DNA of 64,000 bases from CAVUFH01 sp963740835 (GCA_963740835.1 CAVUFH010000002.1:1-64000), one strand, 5' to 3'; counted from the stretch's first letter, positions 1-9,593 are shown. Numbers and translations: made by a program. Notes: generated from the sequence alone by a model not told the origin.

Positions 1-933
1 TCGCCGCACGCTCGCGTCGAGGGCAGCGACTTCACCAACGTCGGCGACATCTTCTCCACCGACCGCAACCCCGAACGCAAGAAGGCATTCGACATCCGAT
101 CGGTGATGCGCGCCGTTACTGACCAGGACCACCCGCCGCTCGAGCGGTGGGGCGTGTGGCAAGACGCCGACACCGCGGTCGTGTGGGATGCCCACATCGG
201 TGGCATCCCGGCGTGCCTCCTGGGATTCGAGTCGCAGCCGGTGACCAGAGAAGGCATGGTGCCGGGGGACGGTCCGTCGGTGTGGACCTCGGGAACCCTG
301 TTCCCGCAGTCGTCGAAGAAGGTGGCCCGAGCCATCAACGCCGCGAGCGGCAACCGACCGGTCGTCGTGCTCGGCAACCTGTCCGGCTTCGACGGCTCTC
401 CCGAATCGATGCGGCGACGGCAACTCGAGTTCGGCGCCGAGATCGGGCGGGCGGTCACGAACTTCGACGGGCCCATCGTGTTCGTCGTCATCTCCCGGTA
501 CCACGGCGGCGCGTTCGTCGTGTTCTCGAAGCGGCTCACCGAGCACCTCGAGGTCGTGGCCGTGGAGGGCTCCTACGCGTCCGTGATCGGCGGCGCCCCG
601 GCTGCCGCCGTCGTGTTCGCCCGTGAGGTCGACGCCCGCACCAACGCCGACCGGAGGGTGGTCGCGGCGGCCGAGCGGATGGCTGGGATCGAGGGCCGCG
701 ACCAGGCGCAGCAGCAGGCGGCGCGCGAGCAGCAGGCGCTCACCGACGCGGTGCGATCGGAAAAGCTGGGCGAGGTCGCCGAGGAGTTCGACCGGGTCCA
801 CAGCATCCAGCGGGCGCTGGAGGTCGGCTCGGTCGACCGCATCATCACGGCCAAGGGCCTGCGCCCCTATCTGGTCGACGCGCTCGAACGCGGCATGGCC
901 GGGACGGCCCGACAACGCGGCGACACGGACTGA
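1..933 (+). CDS. Acyl-CoA carboxylase, carboxyltransferase domain (5' end outside window)
   Basis: The reading frame is open to the left edge and ends at a TGA at 931-933, so about 310 C-terminal residues are visible. They match the second half of a biotin-dependent carboxyltransferase domain, which moves carboxyl from carboxybiotin to an acyl-CoA. Visible hallmarks are GNLSGFDGSPESM, then DGPIVFVVISRYHGGAFVV, then GSYASVIGGAPAA, which form the crotonase-fold CoA and oxyanion loops. A helical acidic tail rich in Gln and Ala follows. Neither a biotin carboxylase nor a BCCP domain is visible, but in several actinobacterial lineages this domain ends a very long fused carboxylase, so this may be its tail. 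The acyl substrate cannot be read from this fragment. Confidence 0.8.
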   Translation, partial: SPHARVEGSDFTNVGDIFSTDRNPERKKAFDIRSVMRAVTDQDHPPLERWGVWQDADTAVVWDAHIGGIPACLLGFESQPVTREGMVPGDGPSVWTSGTLFPQSSKKVARAINAASGNRPVVVLGNLSGFDGSPESMRRRQLEFGAEIGRAVTNFDGPIVFVVISRYHGGAFVVFSKRLTEHLEVVAVEGSYASVIGGAPAAAVVFAREVDARTNADRRVVAAAERMAGIEGRDQAQQQAAREQQALTDAVRSEKLGEVAEEFDRVHSIQRALEVGSVDRIITAKGLRPYLVDALERGMAGTARQRGDTD

Positions 934-936
934 GGT

Positions 937-1680
937 TCACTGCTTCGGGAGCCACGAGTGGGAGGGAACGGCCGCGGCGAGGCGGGGCGGTTCCTCCATC
1001 GTGGTGGGAGGCGAGGTGTCGGCATCGGTGACGACGGTGAGCAGGAAGTCGCCGTAGCGACGCCACCAACCCGGGAACCTCGTCCCCTCCTCGGCGCGGA
1101 CGGCCAGGCGCGCCCATCGCCGATCACCGTCCATCTCGAGGACGTCGACCTCGACCGAGCGCGTGTCGTGTCGAAGACCGGTCTCGAGCACCTTGAGCGC
1201 GCTCTCCTTCGCCGACCACACCAGGTTTGCAACGAGATCGCGGGGACGCCCAGTGACGTGCGAAGAACGAGGCCGCGCTCGGCCGGCGTGAACCAGTCGC
1301 GCACGAATGCCTCGGTACGCGCCTCGACCAGCTCGAGGTCGGTGCCCACCGCCAGGCCGTGCGGTGCCACCGCGGAGACCGCCCAGTCGGCGCGGTCGGT
1401 CATGGAAACCGAGAGCGACGCCCGCGTCTCCCGCCACGAACGCGATCGGAGCCCCGGTGGAGGCGCGCCGGATCTCGATCGAGGCGAGGGTGGCGGCGCC
1501 CGCGTCCAGGTCGAGCGCGCGGACAACGGCGTGCTTGGCGGTCCATCGCGCCAAGCGCGTCTCGGTGCGTCGCTTCGGGAAGCGCAGCGTCGACAGTCGC
1601 GCGGACTCAGATGGCGAGAGCCAGTCGGCGGAGTCGGGCACCTCGTGCATACCGTGGGCCAACCATCGCACGCTCTCCAC
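937..1680 (-). CDS. 4'-phosphopantetheinyl transferase, Sfp type (two compensating frameshifts)
   Basis: Predicted to attach the phosphopantetheine arm of CoA to acyl- or peptidyl-carrier proteins. The start is GTG at 1680, chosen because GGGGAGGA lies 6 nt before it. The family signature is split between two frames: VGTDLE (Mg and CoA binding) in one, WSAKESALK in the other. The frame shifts once near 1410-1425 (looks like +1) and returns near 1250-1260 (one base missing in a run of C). With both corrected, the protein is about 247 residues, the usual Sfp size, with the signature spaced correctly. The gene converges on the carboxylase, with 3 nt between stop codons. It is either an intact gene with sequence errors or a very young pseudogene. 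Confidence 0.75.
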   Translation of the reverse strand: MESVRWLAHGMHEVPDSADWLSPSESARLSTLRFPKRRTETRLARWTAKHAVVRALDLDAGAATLASIEIRRASTGAPIAFVAGDAGVALGFHDRPRRLGGLRGGTARPGGGHRPRAGRGAYRGIRARLVHAGRARPRSSHVTGRPRDLVANLVWSAKESALKVLETGLRHDTRSVEVDVLEMDGDRRWARLAVRAEEGTRFPGWWRRYGDFLLTVVTDADTSPPTTMEEPPRLAAAVPSHSWLPKQ

Positions 1681-1813
1681 GCCCCATCCTCCCCTGCCCG
1701 CATCAGGGCCTGCCACGCGAATCGTCCGACCGACGTTTCTGTGACCATCGGCCCTGGGCGGCGCCCGGCCCTTCATGGCCGAATGGAGACGAGGCGCAGG
1801 AAGGGAGACCACC

Positions 1814-2263
1814 ATGTTCCAGCGCACCAGCCACCACCGTGGTACGAGGGACAGCGAGCGCCCCGGCGCGCCGTGGCGGCTCCTCGTCGAGAGTCGCGAC
1901 CCCGCGCTTGCGATCGCCGACTTCACCGTGTTCCGCCAGGCCGGCTTCGAAATCACGCTGTGTCAGGGGCCGCTCATGGACGTGAGCGAGTGCCCGCTCG
2001 TCCAGGGCGAACCGTGCCCGCTCGCGACGGAGGCAGACGTCGTGCTGTTCGATCTCGGCGAGGACCGAGAGGATCAGGCCCAACGCCGGAACGTGCTCGG
2101 CGCCATGCGGGCGTTCCGGCCCGGCCTCCCGATCGTGGTGCGGTCCGCGACTCCGCCGCCCCCCGAGGCGGACGCATTCACGATCCGACCCACCACCTCG
2201 GTCGCCGGCCAGGTGGATGCGTGTTGCCGAGCCGTCGCGAAGGGCGCCCGCGCCGTGTGGTAG
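1814..2263 (+). CDS. Hypothetical protein, receiver-like fold possible
   Basis: A 149-residue protein I do not recognise. The ATG at 1814 is preferred over an in-frame ATG at 1775 because AAGGGAGA lies just before it. After a basic N-terminus, strand-helix alternation resembles a small alpha/beta domain: PWRLLVESRD, a central ADVVLFDLGED strand that looks like the acidic strand of a receiver, then GLPIVVRS. The aligned phosphorylation site of a true receiver is not convincing. A Cys-containing loop (CPLVQGEPCPL) stands out. It precedes the GNAT gene by about 100 nt in the same direction and may be co-transcribed with it. Confidence 0.55.
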   Translation: MFQRTSHHRGTRDSERPGAPWRLLVESRDPALAIADFTVFRQAGFEITLCQGPLMDVSECPLVQGEPCPLATEADVVLFDLGEDREDQAQRRNVLGAMRAFRPGLPIVVRSATPPPPEADAFTIRPTTSVAGQVDACCRAVAKGARAVW

Positions 2264-2359
2264 CGGCATGCAGTTCGCTTGCGTCGACGGCAACGACGTC
2301 GCCGAGGGGCGAGTACGCCGACGACTGGGCGGCGGCGACTGAGAGCGAAAGGACGGCCC

Positions 2360-2893
2360 GTGGACGCGATGACGTTCGATCAACCCGAAACGGTTCTGCT
2401 GCCGGACGGAGCCGCCCTTGATCTCGTGGCCATGCGGCCGGCGGACGCCGAGCGGCTCGTGCGGTTTCACCACACGCTCTCGTCCGATACCCAATACCTG
2501 CGGTTCTTCTCGTTCCACCCTGAACTCAGCGTGGACGAGCTCTACCGGTTCACGCACGTCGACCACCGCGATCGAGAAGCGGTCGTTGCGGTCGTCGCAG
2601 GAGAGATCGTGGGCGTCGCCAGGTTCGATCGCGCCGAGGGAGGAGCGGACGCGGAGGTTGCATTCATCGTCGCCGACAGCTGGCAGGGCCGCGGTCTCGG
2701 CACGCTCCTCTTCGAGCACCTCGCCTGCCGCGCCCGCCGCGTCGGCATCCACCGTTTCATCGCACAAACGCTCCATCAGAACGCGCGGATGCTGGCCGTC
2801 TTCCGCCACACGGGCCGGCCCGTGACCGAGCGGAGGGAAGCGGAGATCGTCCACCTAGCGATCGATCTGACACCAACCGGGGATGGATCCTGA
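2360..2893 (+). CDS. GNAT-family N-acetyltransferase
   Basis: A 177-residue single-domain acetyltransferase using acetyl-CoA. The GTG at 2360 is chosen because GAAAGGA sits 8 nt upstream; an ATG 9 nt later is the alternative. The N-terminal part (LVAMRPADAERLVRFHHTL, then YLRFFSFHPELS) resembles the GNAT module found fused to acyl-CoA synthetases in protein-acylating enzymes (Pat/PatZ type). Motif A is clear as QGRGLGTLLFEHL, the pyrophosphate-binding loop, and N-A-R-M follows in the expected last helix. Here it stands alone. The substrate is unknown; lysine acetylation of proteins is a reasonable guess by similarity only. Confidence 0.75.
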   Translation: MDAMTFDQPETVLLPDGAALDLVAMRPADAERLVRFHHTLSSDTQYLRFFSFHPELSVDELYRFTHVDHRDREAVVAVVAGEIVGVARFDRAEGGADAEVAFIVADSWQGRGLGTLLFEHLACRARRVGIHRFIAQTLHQNARMLAVFRHTGRPVTERREAEIVHLAIDLTPTGDGS

Positions 2894-2998
2894 CACGTCG
2901 AGTTCCGGGCGCAATCTCGTGATCACCATCTGGCGGGATTCGACGAGCTCGTGAAGGAGCGCGCGAGCGCGACGAGCTGAGCGATTCGTGGCCTGGCG

Positions 2999-5648
2999 CT
3001 ACTCAGTCGCGACCGTGCCCGCGGCGAGCGCGAGCACCGCTTGCGCGCCGGCGAGGCGCGCGACCGGGACGCGGAACGGTGAGCACGAGACGTAGTCGAG
3101 CCCGAGATCGGCGAACAGCGCGATCGAGGCGGGGTCGCCGCCGTGCTCCCCGCAGACGCCCATTTTCAGATCCGGCTTCACCGTCCGTGCGCGCTCGACG
3201 CATGTGCGCATGAGGTCGCCAACGCCGCGGTAGTCGATCGTCTCGAACGGGTTGCGCGGGAGCAGCCCTTCCTCGAGGTAGCGAGCCATCAGGCGACCTT
3301 CGACGTCGTCGCGGCTGAACCCGAACGCCATCTGCGTGAGGTCGTTGGTGCCGAACGAGAAGAAGTCCGCGACCTCGGCGATGTCGTCGCCCCGCACTGC
3401 CGCGGGGGGTGTCTCGATCATCGTGCCGATTTTCACGTCGATCGGGCGTTTCGACGCGGCGAGCACGTGCTCCACCTCTTCTTCGACCCAGCGGCGCACG
3501 AGCGCAAGTTCCGCCTTCGTGACAACGAGCGGGATCATGATCTCAACGACCGGTGTGCCGCCGGCGTCGGCGCGCAGCTGCGCGGCCTGGAGCAACGCGT
3601 GGACCTGCATCTTGTAAAGGCCGGCCTTCATGATCCCGAGCCGCACGCCCCGCGTCCCGAGCATCGGATTGTGCTCTTGCCACGATCGGGCGGCGGTGAA
3701 CAGCTTGCGCGACATCTCGTCGAGCTCGCCGCGAGCCTCGCGGGCGATCATATCCTCGATGTCCGGGAGGAACTCGTGCAGTGGGGGATCGAGCAGTCGA
3801 ACCGTCACCGGCAAGCCGTCCATCACCGCGAGGATCTCGACGAAGTCGCTGCGCTGCAGCTCGAGAAGTTCCGCGAGCGCGTCGGCTTCTTTCTCGGCCG
3901 TGTCGGCGAGGATCATGCGTTGCACTGCCGGCAGTCGTTCGCCGAGGAACATGTGCTCAGTGCGGCACAGGCCGATGCCCTCCGCGCCGTACTCGCGCGT
4001 ACGGGTGGCGTCGGGCGCGTTGTCGGCGTTGGCGCGTACGCCGAGCCGTGCCCCGCGGATCTCGTCGGCCCAACCGAGGACGACGGCGAGCTCGGATGGC
4101 GGCTCGGCCTCCGTGAGTGCCAGCTCGCCGAGCAGCACCTCACCGGCGGTGCCGTCGATGGAGATCCATTCCCCCTCTCGCACCAGGATACCGTCGGCGA
4201 CGAAATGGCGCGGGTCGATGTCGATGTCGGCGGCGCCGACGACGGCCGGAATACCCCATCCCCGGGCGACGACCGCGGCGTGACTCACGAGCCCGCCCCG
4301 ACTCGTCAACACCGCTTCCGCCGCTTGCATGCCGTGGACGTCATCGGGTGACGTTTCGGTGCGAACGAGGATCGCGCGCTCGCCGCGCACCGTCGCGGCG
4401 ACGACCGCGTCGGCGTCGAAGTAGACGCGGCCGACACCGGCCCCCGGCGACGCGGCGAGGCCCCGCGTGATCACGACTCGATCGCCGCGCTCGAACTGCG
4501 GGTGCAGGAGATGATCCAGATGCGCGGGCGTGACGCGGATGACGGCTTCCTCGTGCGTCAGGGAGATCTCGGGGTCGGTTGTCATGTCGACTGCCATGCG
4601 CAGCGCCGCTCGTCCGGTCCGCTTGCCGACGCGCGTCTGCAGCATCCACAACGTTCCTTGCTCGATCGTGAACTCGGTGTCGAGCATGTCGCGGTAGTGG
4701 CGTTCGAGGCGCGCGAAGATGTCCATCAGCTCGCCGTAGACGACAGGGAATCGATCGGCAAGCGCGGCGAGCGGCAACGTCGCGCGGATGCCGGCAACGA
4801 CGTCTTCCCCTTGCGCGTTGACGAGGAAGTCGCCGTACGCGCTCTTGGCGCCGGTTGCGGGATCGCGCGTGAACCCGACACCGGTGCCCGAGTTCTCGTC
4901 ACGGTTCCCGAATACCATCGCCTGCACGTTCACCGCGGTCCCGAGATCGTGCGGAATGTGCTCGCGATTGCGGTACGCGACCGCCCGGGTGCCGGTCCAC
5001 GACGTGAACACCGCGCCGATCCGCAAGCCGCACCTGCTCTGCGGGATCCTGCGGGAACGGCCGCCCGGTGGCGGCGGCAACGAGACGCTGGGACGTGTTC
5101 GTGAGATAACGAAGCAGCTCGGCCGGGATCTCGGCGTCGGACGAAACGCCGGCGAGGTTGCGCGCGGCGTCGAGCAGCTCGTCGAAGCGTCGCGCGTCAA
5201 GACCGAGGACAATGCGCGCGAACATCGCGATGAAGCGACGGTAAGAGTCGTACGCGAAACGCTGGTCGCCGGTCTGCTTGGCGAGACCCTCGACCGAGTC
5301 ATCGTTCAAGCCGAGGTTGAGAACCGTGTCCATCATGCCCGGCATCGACAGCGCGGCGCCGGACCGAACGCTGACCAGCAGCGGATCGCTCGGGCTGCCG
5401 AGCTGCCGTCCGAACTTCGTCTCGAGCCGGTCGAGATGCTCGGCAATCTCGTCGGCGAGACCGCTCGGCCACGCGCCGATGGAGAGGTACGCGCGACATG
5501 CCTCGGTCGTGATCGTGAAGCCGGGTGGGACAGGCAGGCCCAGGACCGATGTCATCTCGGCGAGGTCAGCGCCCTTGCCGCCGAGCAGGTGCCTGAGCTC
5601 GGTTGGTGCGCCTTCGTGAGCGTGATCAAACGCGTAGACGAGCGACAT
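2999..5648 (-). CDS. ppdK: Pyruvate, phosphate dikinase (one frameshift)
   Basis: Interconverts pyruvate, ATP and Pi with PEP, AMP and PPi, serving gluconeogenesis or PPi-linked glycolysis. The N-terminal ATP-binding part starts at 5648 with LLGGKGADLAEM and carries SVRSGAALSMPGMMDT. The swivelling domain has the phospho-His loop GGLVSHAAVVARGWG, and the C-terminal TIM barrel has the catalytic Cys in MGVCGEHGGDP. Total length is about 882 residues, normal for the family. The two parts lie in different frames; an extra base in the CC at about 5021-5022 explains it, since the protein reads continuously if that base is skipped. Everything else is intact, so a sequence error is likely. A second, relic copy of the Cys motif lies just upstream. 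Confidence 0.88.
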
Positions 5649-5778
5649 GGGACCTCCCTGAGTGCGCGGGCCCAGCTTTGTTGTGCTCAGCGCTAAAGGC
5701 GGCCCTCCGACACGGCGTCAGCTTGCACCATTGTGATGTTCCCCGCGTTTCGTGGAGTTGAGGTCCGGAAGAGCGGGG

Positions 5779-5862
5779 CAACTCCACGAACAGCGCGATG
5801 GACTGAGGATCGCCACCATGTTCGCCACATACGCCCATCTTCAGGTCGGGCACGAACGCTGG
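5779..5862 (-). pseudogene. Relic of a second PPDK C-terminus
   Basis: Twenty-eight codons on the minus strand read PAFVPDLKMGVCGEHGGDP followed by QSIALFVEL. This is the catalytic Cys segment of pyruvate phosphate dikinase, and the intact gene 130 bp away has VKPDLKMGVCGEHGGDP at its own 3' end. Homology is lost on both sides. The codons differ from those of the neighbour at many third positions, so this is not a fresh tandem copy but an old or independently acquired remnant. It lies in the upstream region of the intact gene. Confidence 0.6.
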
Positions 5863-5884
5863 CGCATCGCATGAGGGACCTTGG

Positions 5885-6201
5885 GGCGAGTGGGCGTGGT
5901 CCGAGTTCCAGCGCAACGATCCGGAGAAGATGGTCGAGGCGGCGCAAGCCCTCGGGCGCTACACATCGCACGGCTGGATCACTGAAGTGAACGTCCCCAC
6001 CGCCGTCGTCGTCGCCACGCACGACCGGCTGGTGCCGGCCCGGCGCCAAGCAAGCTCGCCGCATCGGTGCCCGGTGCCACTGTGCACGAGGTAGAAGGCG
6101 ACCACGCCGTCGCAGTGCGGGAACCGTCCGTTTTCGTGCGCGTACTGGTGGACGCCTGCCTCGATGTCATTGGCCGGGTGGGTGTCGGAGCGGGTGTGTG
6201 A
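5885..6201 (+). pseudogene. Alpha/beta hydrolase, C-terminal remnant
   Basis: Reads GEWAWSEFQRNDPEK through RYTSHGWITEVNVPTAVVV and ATHDRLVPARRQ, then, after a one-base deletion near 6050-6053, KLAASVPGATVHEVEGDHAVA to a TGA at 6199-6201. The THDRLVP loop (acid residue) and EGDHAV (catalytic His) are those of an alpha/beta hydrolase tail. The nucleophile half is absent; the sequence to the left is the PPDK relic. Hydrolases of this kind are often neighbours of wax ester synthase genes in actinobacteria, and one follows directly, so this is probably the decayed partner. Confidence 0.6.
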
Positions 6202-6306
6202 TCCCAGTGTGCACGACGAGCGCGACCACTGCAGACTTGGCGACACGAGCACCCTCTCCCTCCCGCCACCGGCTCGGTAGGACTGACAAGTCGAGGAGGC
6301 GTCGCC

Positions 6307-7737
6307 TTGGTCTACGCCCACTTCGAACGACTTTCTGCCATGGATTTGAGCTTCCTGGCGATGGAGGACGGCCGGGCGCACATGCACATCGGCTCCGTGT
6401 CCATCTACGACGCGGAGCCGTTGCGGGGTCGCGACGGCGCCGTCGACTTCGAGCGCGTCCTGTCCTTCACCGAGGCGCAGCTCCACAAGTTCCCACGACT
6501 GCGCCAGCGGCTCGAGTGGGTCCCTGGCTTCGCCCACCCGGGGTGGGTGGACGATGAGCGCTTCAACGTGCGCTTCCACGTGCGACACACCGCGCTCCCG
6601 CCGCCGGGGGACATCCGGCAGCTGAAGCGGCTGGCCGGCCGGGTCCTGTCCCAAGAGTTCGATCGGGCGAAGCCGCTGTGGGAGTACTGGTTCGTCGACA
6701 GCGTCGTCGAAAACCGGTTCGCGGTGATCTCGAAGATGCACCACTGCATGGCCGACGGGATCTCCGGAGTCACCATCGGCAACCTGCTCGTCGGGCCCGA
6801 CCCCGACTACGAACCTGCGCCCCGCCCGGAGTGGGTCGCGCGGCCGGCGCCGAGCGGGACCAAGCTCGTCGTCGACGAACTGCGGCACCGGATCACCGCA
6901 CCGATCCGGCTGCTGCGCGTGGAGCGATCATTTACCAGCCGGCGCGGGTCCACGGCGCCGACCAGGAGGGCGTTTGCCGGATTGCTCGGGAACGCGTTCC
7001 ACGGTGCGTCACCTACGCCCCTCAACGTCGAGGTCGGCCCACACCGACGGTTCGACTGGACGCGGTTCCCTTTCGACGAGGTGCGCCGCATCGGCAAATG
7101 CGCGGGTGGCACCGTGAACGACGTGGTGTTGGCAATCGCCGCGGGCGCGCTTCGCAACTTCTTGCGCCAGCGCGGTGTGCTGGTTGACGACGTGGACTTC
7201 CGCGCGGTCGTGCCCGTCAATGTCCGCGCCGAAGGCGAGCGCTCGGCGCTGGGCAATCGGGTCTCCGAGCTGATCGCCCGCCTTCCGCTGGCGGAGGCGG
7301 ACCCCTGGAAGCGGCTGCTCGCCGTCGTCGACATGACACACGAGCTCAAGGCCTCCGGGCAGTCCGGCGCGGGCGCCCTGCTTGGCCAGGCGGTCGACCT
7401 GCTGCCCACGCAGCTGCTGACCCCGCTGTTCCGGCTGGCGTCACGCAGCTCCGTGGCCAACCTCATTCTGACCAACGTCCCCGGCCCGCGTGTACCCGTT
7501 TACCTCCTAGGCGCCCGCCAACTCGAGACGTATCCAGTGGTGCCGTTGCTGGGCCATCAGGCCCTGGGGATCGCGCTGATGAGCTACGACGATGGCCTCT
7601 TTTGGGGATTTAACGCCGACTGGGACGCCGTCCCTGACCTGCACGACCTGGTCGAGCACGTCGAGACCGGCTTCGCCGAGCTCCGCGCCGTCACGACTCC
7701 GACGGAGACGCGGACCGCGCCGGAGCCCGGCGCCTGA
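6307..7737 (+). CDS. Wax ester synthase/acyl-CoA:diacylglycerol acyltransferase (WS/DGAT)
   Basis: Esterifies acyl-CoA to fatty alcohols or diacylglycerol, making storage wax esters or triacylglycerol at the membrane. The TTG at 6307 is the likely start because GAGGAGG lies 7 nt before it; the conserved N-terminus continues with MDLSFLAMED at 6340. The catalytic HHxxxDG motif is at residues 145-151 (HHCMADG). Later family blocks include GTVNDVVLA and NVPGPRVPVYLLGARQ. The 476 residues match the usual family length and the gene is intact. It stands alone on the plus strand; the hydrolase that often accompanies it survives only as a remnant upstream. Confidence 0.92.
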   Translation: MVYAHFERLSAMDLSFLAMEDGRAHMHIGSVSIYDAEPLRGRDGAVDFERVLSFTEAQLHKFPRLRQRLEWVPGFAHPGWVDDERFNVRFHVRHTALPPPGDIRQLKRLAGRVLSQEFDRAKPLWEYWFVDSVVENRFAVISKMHHCMADGISGVTIGNLLVGPDPDYEPAPRPEWVARPAPSGTKLVVDELRHRITAPIRLLRVERSFTSRRGSTAPTRRAFAGLLGNAFHGASPTPLNVEVGPHRRFDWTRFPFDEVRRIGKCAGGTVNDVVLAIAAGALRNFLRQRGVLVDDVDFRAVVPVNVRAEGERSALGNRVSELIARLPLAEADPWKRLLAVVDMTHELKASGQSGAGALLGQAVDLLPTQLLTPLFRLASRSSVANLILTNVPGPRVPVYLLGARQLETYPVVPLLGHQALGIALMSYDDGLFWGFNADWDAVPDLHDLVEHVETGFAELRAVTTPTETRTAPEPGA

Positions 7738-8125
7738 GTTGCGCCCGGGCCGGCCCGGAGAGGTCGCTGAGGACGACCGCGGTCGCGTGCCCGAGCCGCG
7801 CCGCCGCGGTCCCCGGTTCGGAGGCGCGGTACAGGCGGTCGTGCGCGTCGTCTCGGTCGACGACGACGGCATGGTCCACTTCGAACGCCTCGCCGACGAC
7901 CACCCTGACGCCCGCGGGGTGCTCGCCTCCGCTGGAGACGACTGAAGCGGGCCGCGCTCCGGCACCGCGCGACTGCCGGTCGATCGGGGTTGGACACAGC
8001 CGCTCCCGAGGGGGCAATCGGCGCTACCCAGCCGCGCCCGTGATGCGACGTTCGGTGACACCCTTCTGCATCTTCGCTGTCGGCGCGCGTTTAGGAGACG
8101 TCGTGCGCGGTCTCGAATCCCGGTT
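7738..8125. other. Gene-poor interval, one doubtful minus-strand ORF
   Basis: About 390 bp between the WS/DGAT stop and the NUDIX stop. A minus-strand frame (8017 to 7691) shows strong G/C at third positions and a protein-like stretch around AFEVDHAVVVDRDDAHD. It has no recognisable start signal, overlaps the WS/DGAT end by 47 bp and matches no family I know. An opposing plus-strand frame is also open. I do not call a gene here. Confidence 0.3.
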
Positions 8126-8638
8126 TCACTCGACGTCGACTTGGGACGACCACAAGTCGAAGCATTGCAGCGCACGCTCGAACAGCCACACCTCGTCGGG
8201 GATCAGCGCGGTGCCTGCTGTCGCCAGACCTTTCACCTCGTTGAGGGTGAACCATCGCGCCTCGCATCCGGCCATGTCGTCACCGGGTATGACCTCGCCG
8301 CCTCTATATGAGGCCACGAAGAACGTCGAGATCATGTGCGGAATGAGGTGGTCGTACCGCCACGTCAATGCGTGCACCGTTCCGAGCACTTGCAGCTGTA
8401 CAGCAGGCCCCGCCTCCTCGGCGACTTCCCTCGTCACGCCATCGATCAATGTCTCGCCGGCTTCGAGGCCTCCATTGACGATCTCCCAACCCTCGCGCCC
8501 CCGCTTTGCCGGCGAGCTCAGAAGCAGGATCCGTCTCGTCGACGGGTCGATGATGAAGACGAGGACTGCGGCCGCGAAGCCGGCGAACCGACGGCCGTTG
8601 GCTGCGACCAGCTCCGGCTGCGACCACTCTGCAGTCAT
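8126..8638 (-). CDS. NUDIX hydrolase
   Basis: A 170-residue hydrolase of nucleoside diphosphates linked to another moiety. The start is ATG 8638, supported by GGGAGG 4 nt upstream; an in-frame start at 8680 is rejected. The Nudix box spans residues 56-78 and fits GX5EX7REUXEEXGU (G-G-L-E-A-G-E ... R-E-V-A-E-E-A-G). The N-terminal FAAAVLVFIID strand and the C-terminal ARWFTLNEVKGL match ADP-ribose- or NDP-sugar-like NUDIX folds, but the substrate cannot be assigned. It is monocistronic, with gene-poor DNA on both sides. Confidence 0.85.
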   Translation of the reverse strand: MTAEWSQPELVAANGRRFAGFAAAVLVFIIDPSTRRILLLSSPAKRGREGWEIVNGGLEAGETLIDGVTREVAEEAGPAVQLQVLGTVHALTWRYDHLIPHMISTFFVASYRGGEVIPGDDMAGCEARWFTLNEVKGLATAGTALIPDEVWLFERALQCFDLWSSQVDVE

Positions 8639-9092
8639 TATCCCTCCCGGCGAACGGTGACGCGTCCCGTGCAGGCTCATTTCGGCGTCTTGCTATCCAT
8701 GCTCGCCGCGACGCACACCGTCCTCGACACCTCAACAGACTGGCCGACGCCGACCGCCGCTGTCGCAAGCCCGACCGATCTTCACACCTGCCGCCCTCGA
8801 CGCCATGACCCCTGAACCGCGCCGCACACACGGCCGTGCACGTGTCACCGAAGGGCCGTGAGCGGACGGCGCCCCATAGCTCCGATCCATACGTGCCGCG
8901 GACTCGCGTAAGTCGGCCTCGCTTCGGTGAATGTCCGAGTGAGGACCGATCCTGGCGTCGAGCCTGGACACCGTGTCGCGTCGTGGGCACCGCCGTTTAG
9001 GGCACGTGGAGGGCACGGCGGCTGATCGGCGTTCGCTCGCGGATCCTTGTGCAGTGCTGCACGACCGTCGCTGACCAGGCCGACTGTGCGAG
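8639..9092. other. Gene-free interval
   Basis: About 450 bp between the NUDIX start and tRNA-Gly. Short open frames occur on both strands, but none has a start signal or a protein I can recognise. A 14-bp perfect palindrome at 9049-9062 (GTGCAGTGCTGCAC) lies downstream of the tRNA in its transcription direction and could fold in its transcript, but no T tract follows. Confidence 0.4.
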
Positions 9093-9163
9093 AGCGGGTG
9101 ACGAGGATCGAACTCGCATAGCCAGCTTGGAAGGCTGGAGCTCTGCCATTGAGCTACACCCGC
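9093..9163 (-). tRNA. tRNA-Gly (anticodon TCC)
   Basis: Reads on the minus strand from 9163. The 7-bp acceptor stem is GCGGGTG with CACCCGC, the D arm is GCTC..GAGC, the anticodon stem is CCAGC/GCTGG around CTTCCAA (anticodon TCC), and the T arm contains GTTCGAT. It is 71 nt including the discriminator, with no encoded CCA end. Confidence 0.95.
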
Positions 9164-9244
9164 GGTGCAACTCGCGAAGTTACCGGTTCACCGCCGCGCC
9201 GAGCGGGAAGATCAGTGGTCTGGCTGTGCGACGAGGAGGTCTCG

Positions 9245-9577
9245 ATGAAGCCGAGCGATCTGTTGGACCAAGTCCGCGACACGCTCACGGTGAAGCGCGT
9301 GTTCGGCGAACCGTACGAGCACGACGGGGTCACGATCGTGCCGGTCGCAACCGTCATGGGGGGTGGTGGCGGCGGCTCCGGTGACGAAGGGCCGGAGCGC
9401 AGCGGCGAGGGCGCAGGCTACGGGCTCGTCGCCAAGCCCGCGGGCATCTACGTGCTCAAGGGCGACGACGTGCGCTGGCAACCTGCTGTCGACGTCAACC
9501 GCATCGTCATGGGCGGTCAGATCGTCGGCATCGTGTTCCTGCTCGTCCTCCGGAGCATCTTCAAGTCGCGGCGTTGA
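9245..9577 (+). CDS. GerW/YtfJ-family protein
   Basis: A 110-residue protein starting at ATG 9245 after GAGGAGG. It matches the Spore_YtfJ/GerW family: KRVFGEPYEHDGVTIVPVA, a glycine-rich VMGGGGGGSG turn, then GLVAKPAGIYVLKGDDVRW. It ends with one hydrophobic segment (IVMGGQIVGIVFLLVL), so it is likely membrane-anchored by its C-terminus. In spore formers the family is tied to germination, but it is widespread in non-sporulating actinobacteria, where its role is not established. It starts about 80 bp after the oppositely oriented tRNA-Gly and converges on the TetR gene. Confidence 0.8.
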   Translation: MKPSDLLDQVRDTLTVKRVFGEPYEHDGVTIVPVATVMGGGGGGSGDEGPERSGEGAGYGLVAKPAGIYVLKGDDVRWQPAVDVNRIVMGGQIVGIVFLLVLRSIFKSRR

Positions 9578-9593
9578 CATACGGCGACACGCA

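Noticed and set aside
7691..8017. Minus-strand 108-codon frame after WS/DGAT
   Set aside because: High third-position G+C but no start signal, no family match and an equally open opposing frame.
9049..9062. GTGCAGTGCTGCAC palindrome as the tRNA-Gly terminator
   Set aside because: Short stem, no T tract; noted only in the interval entry.
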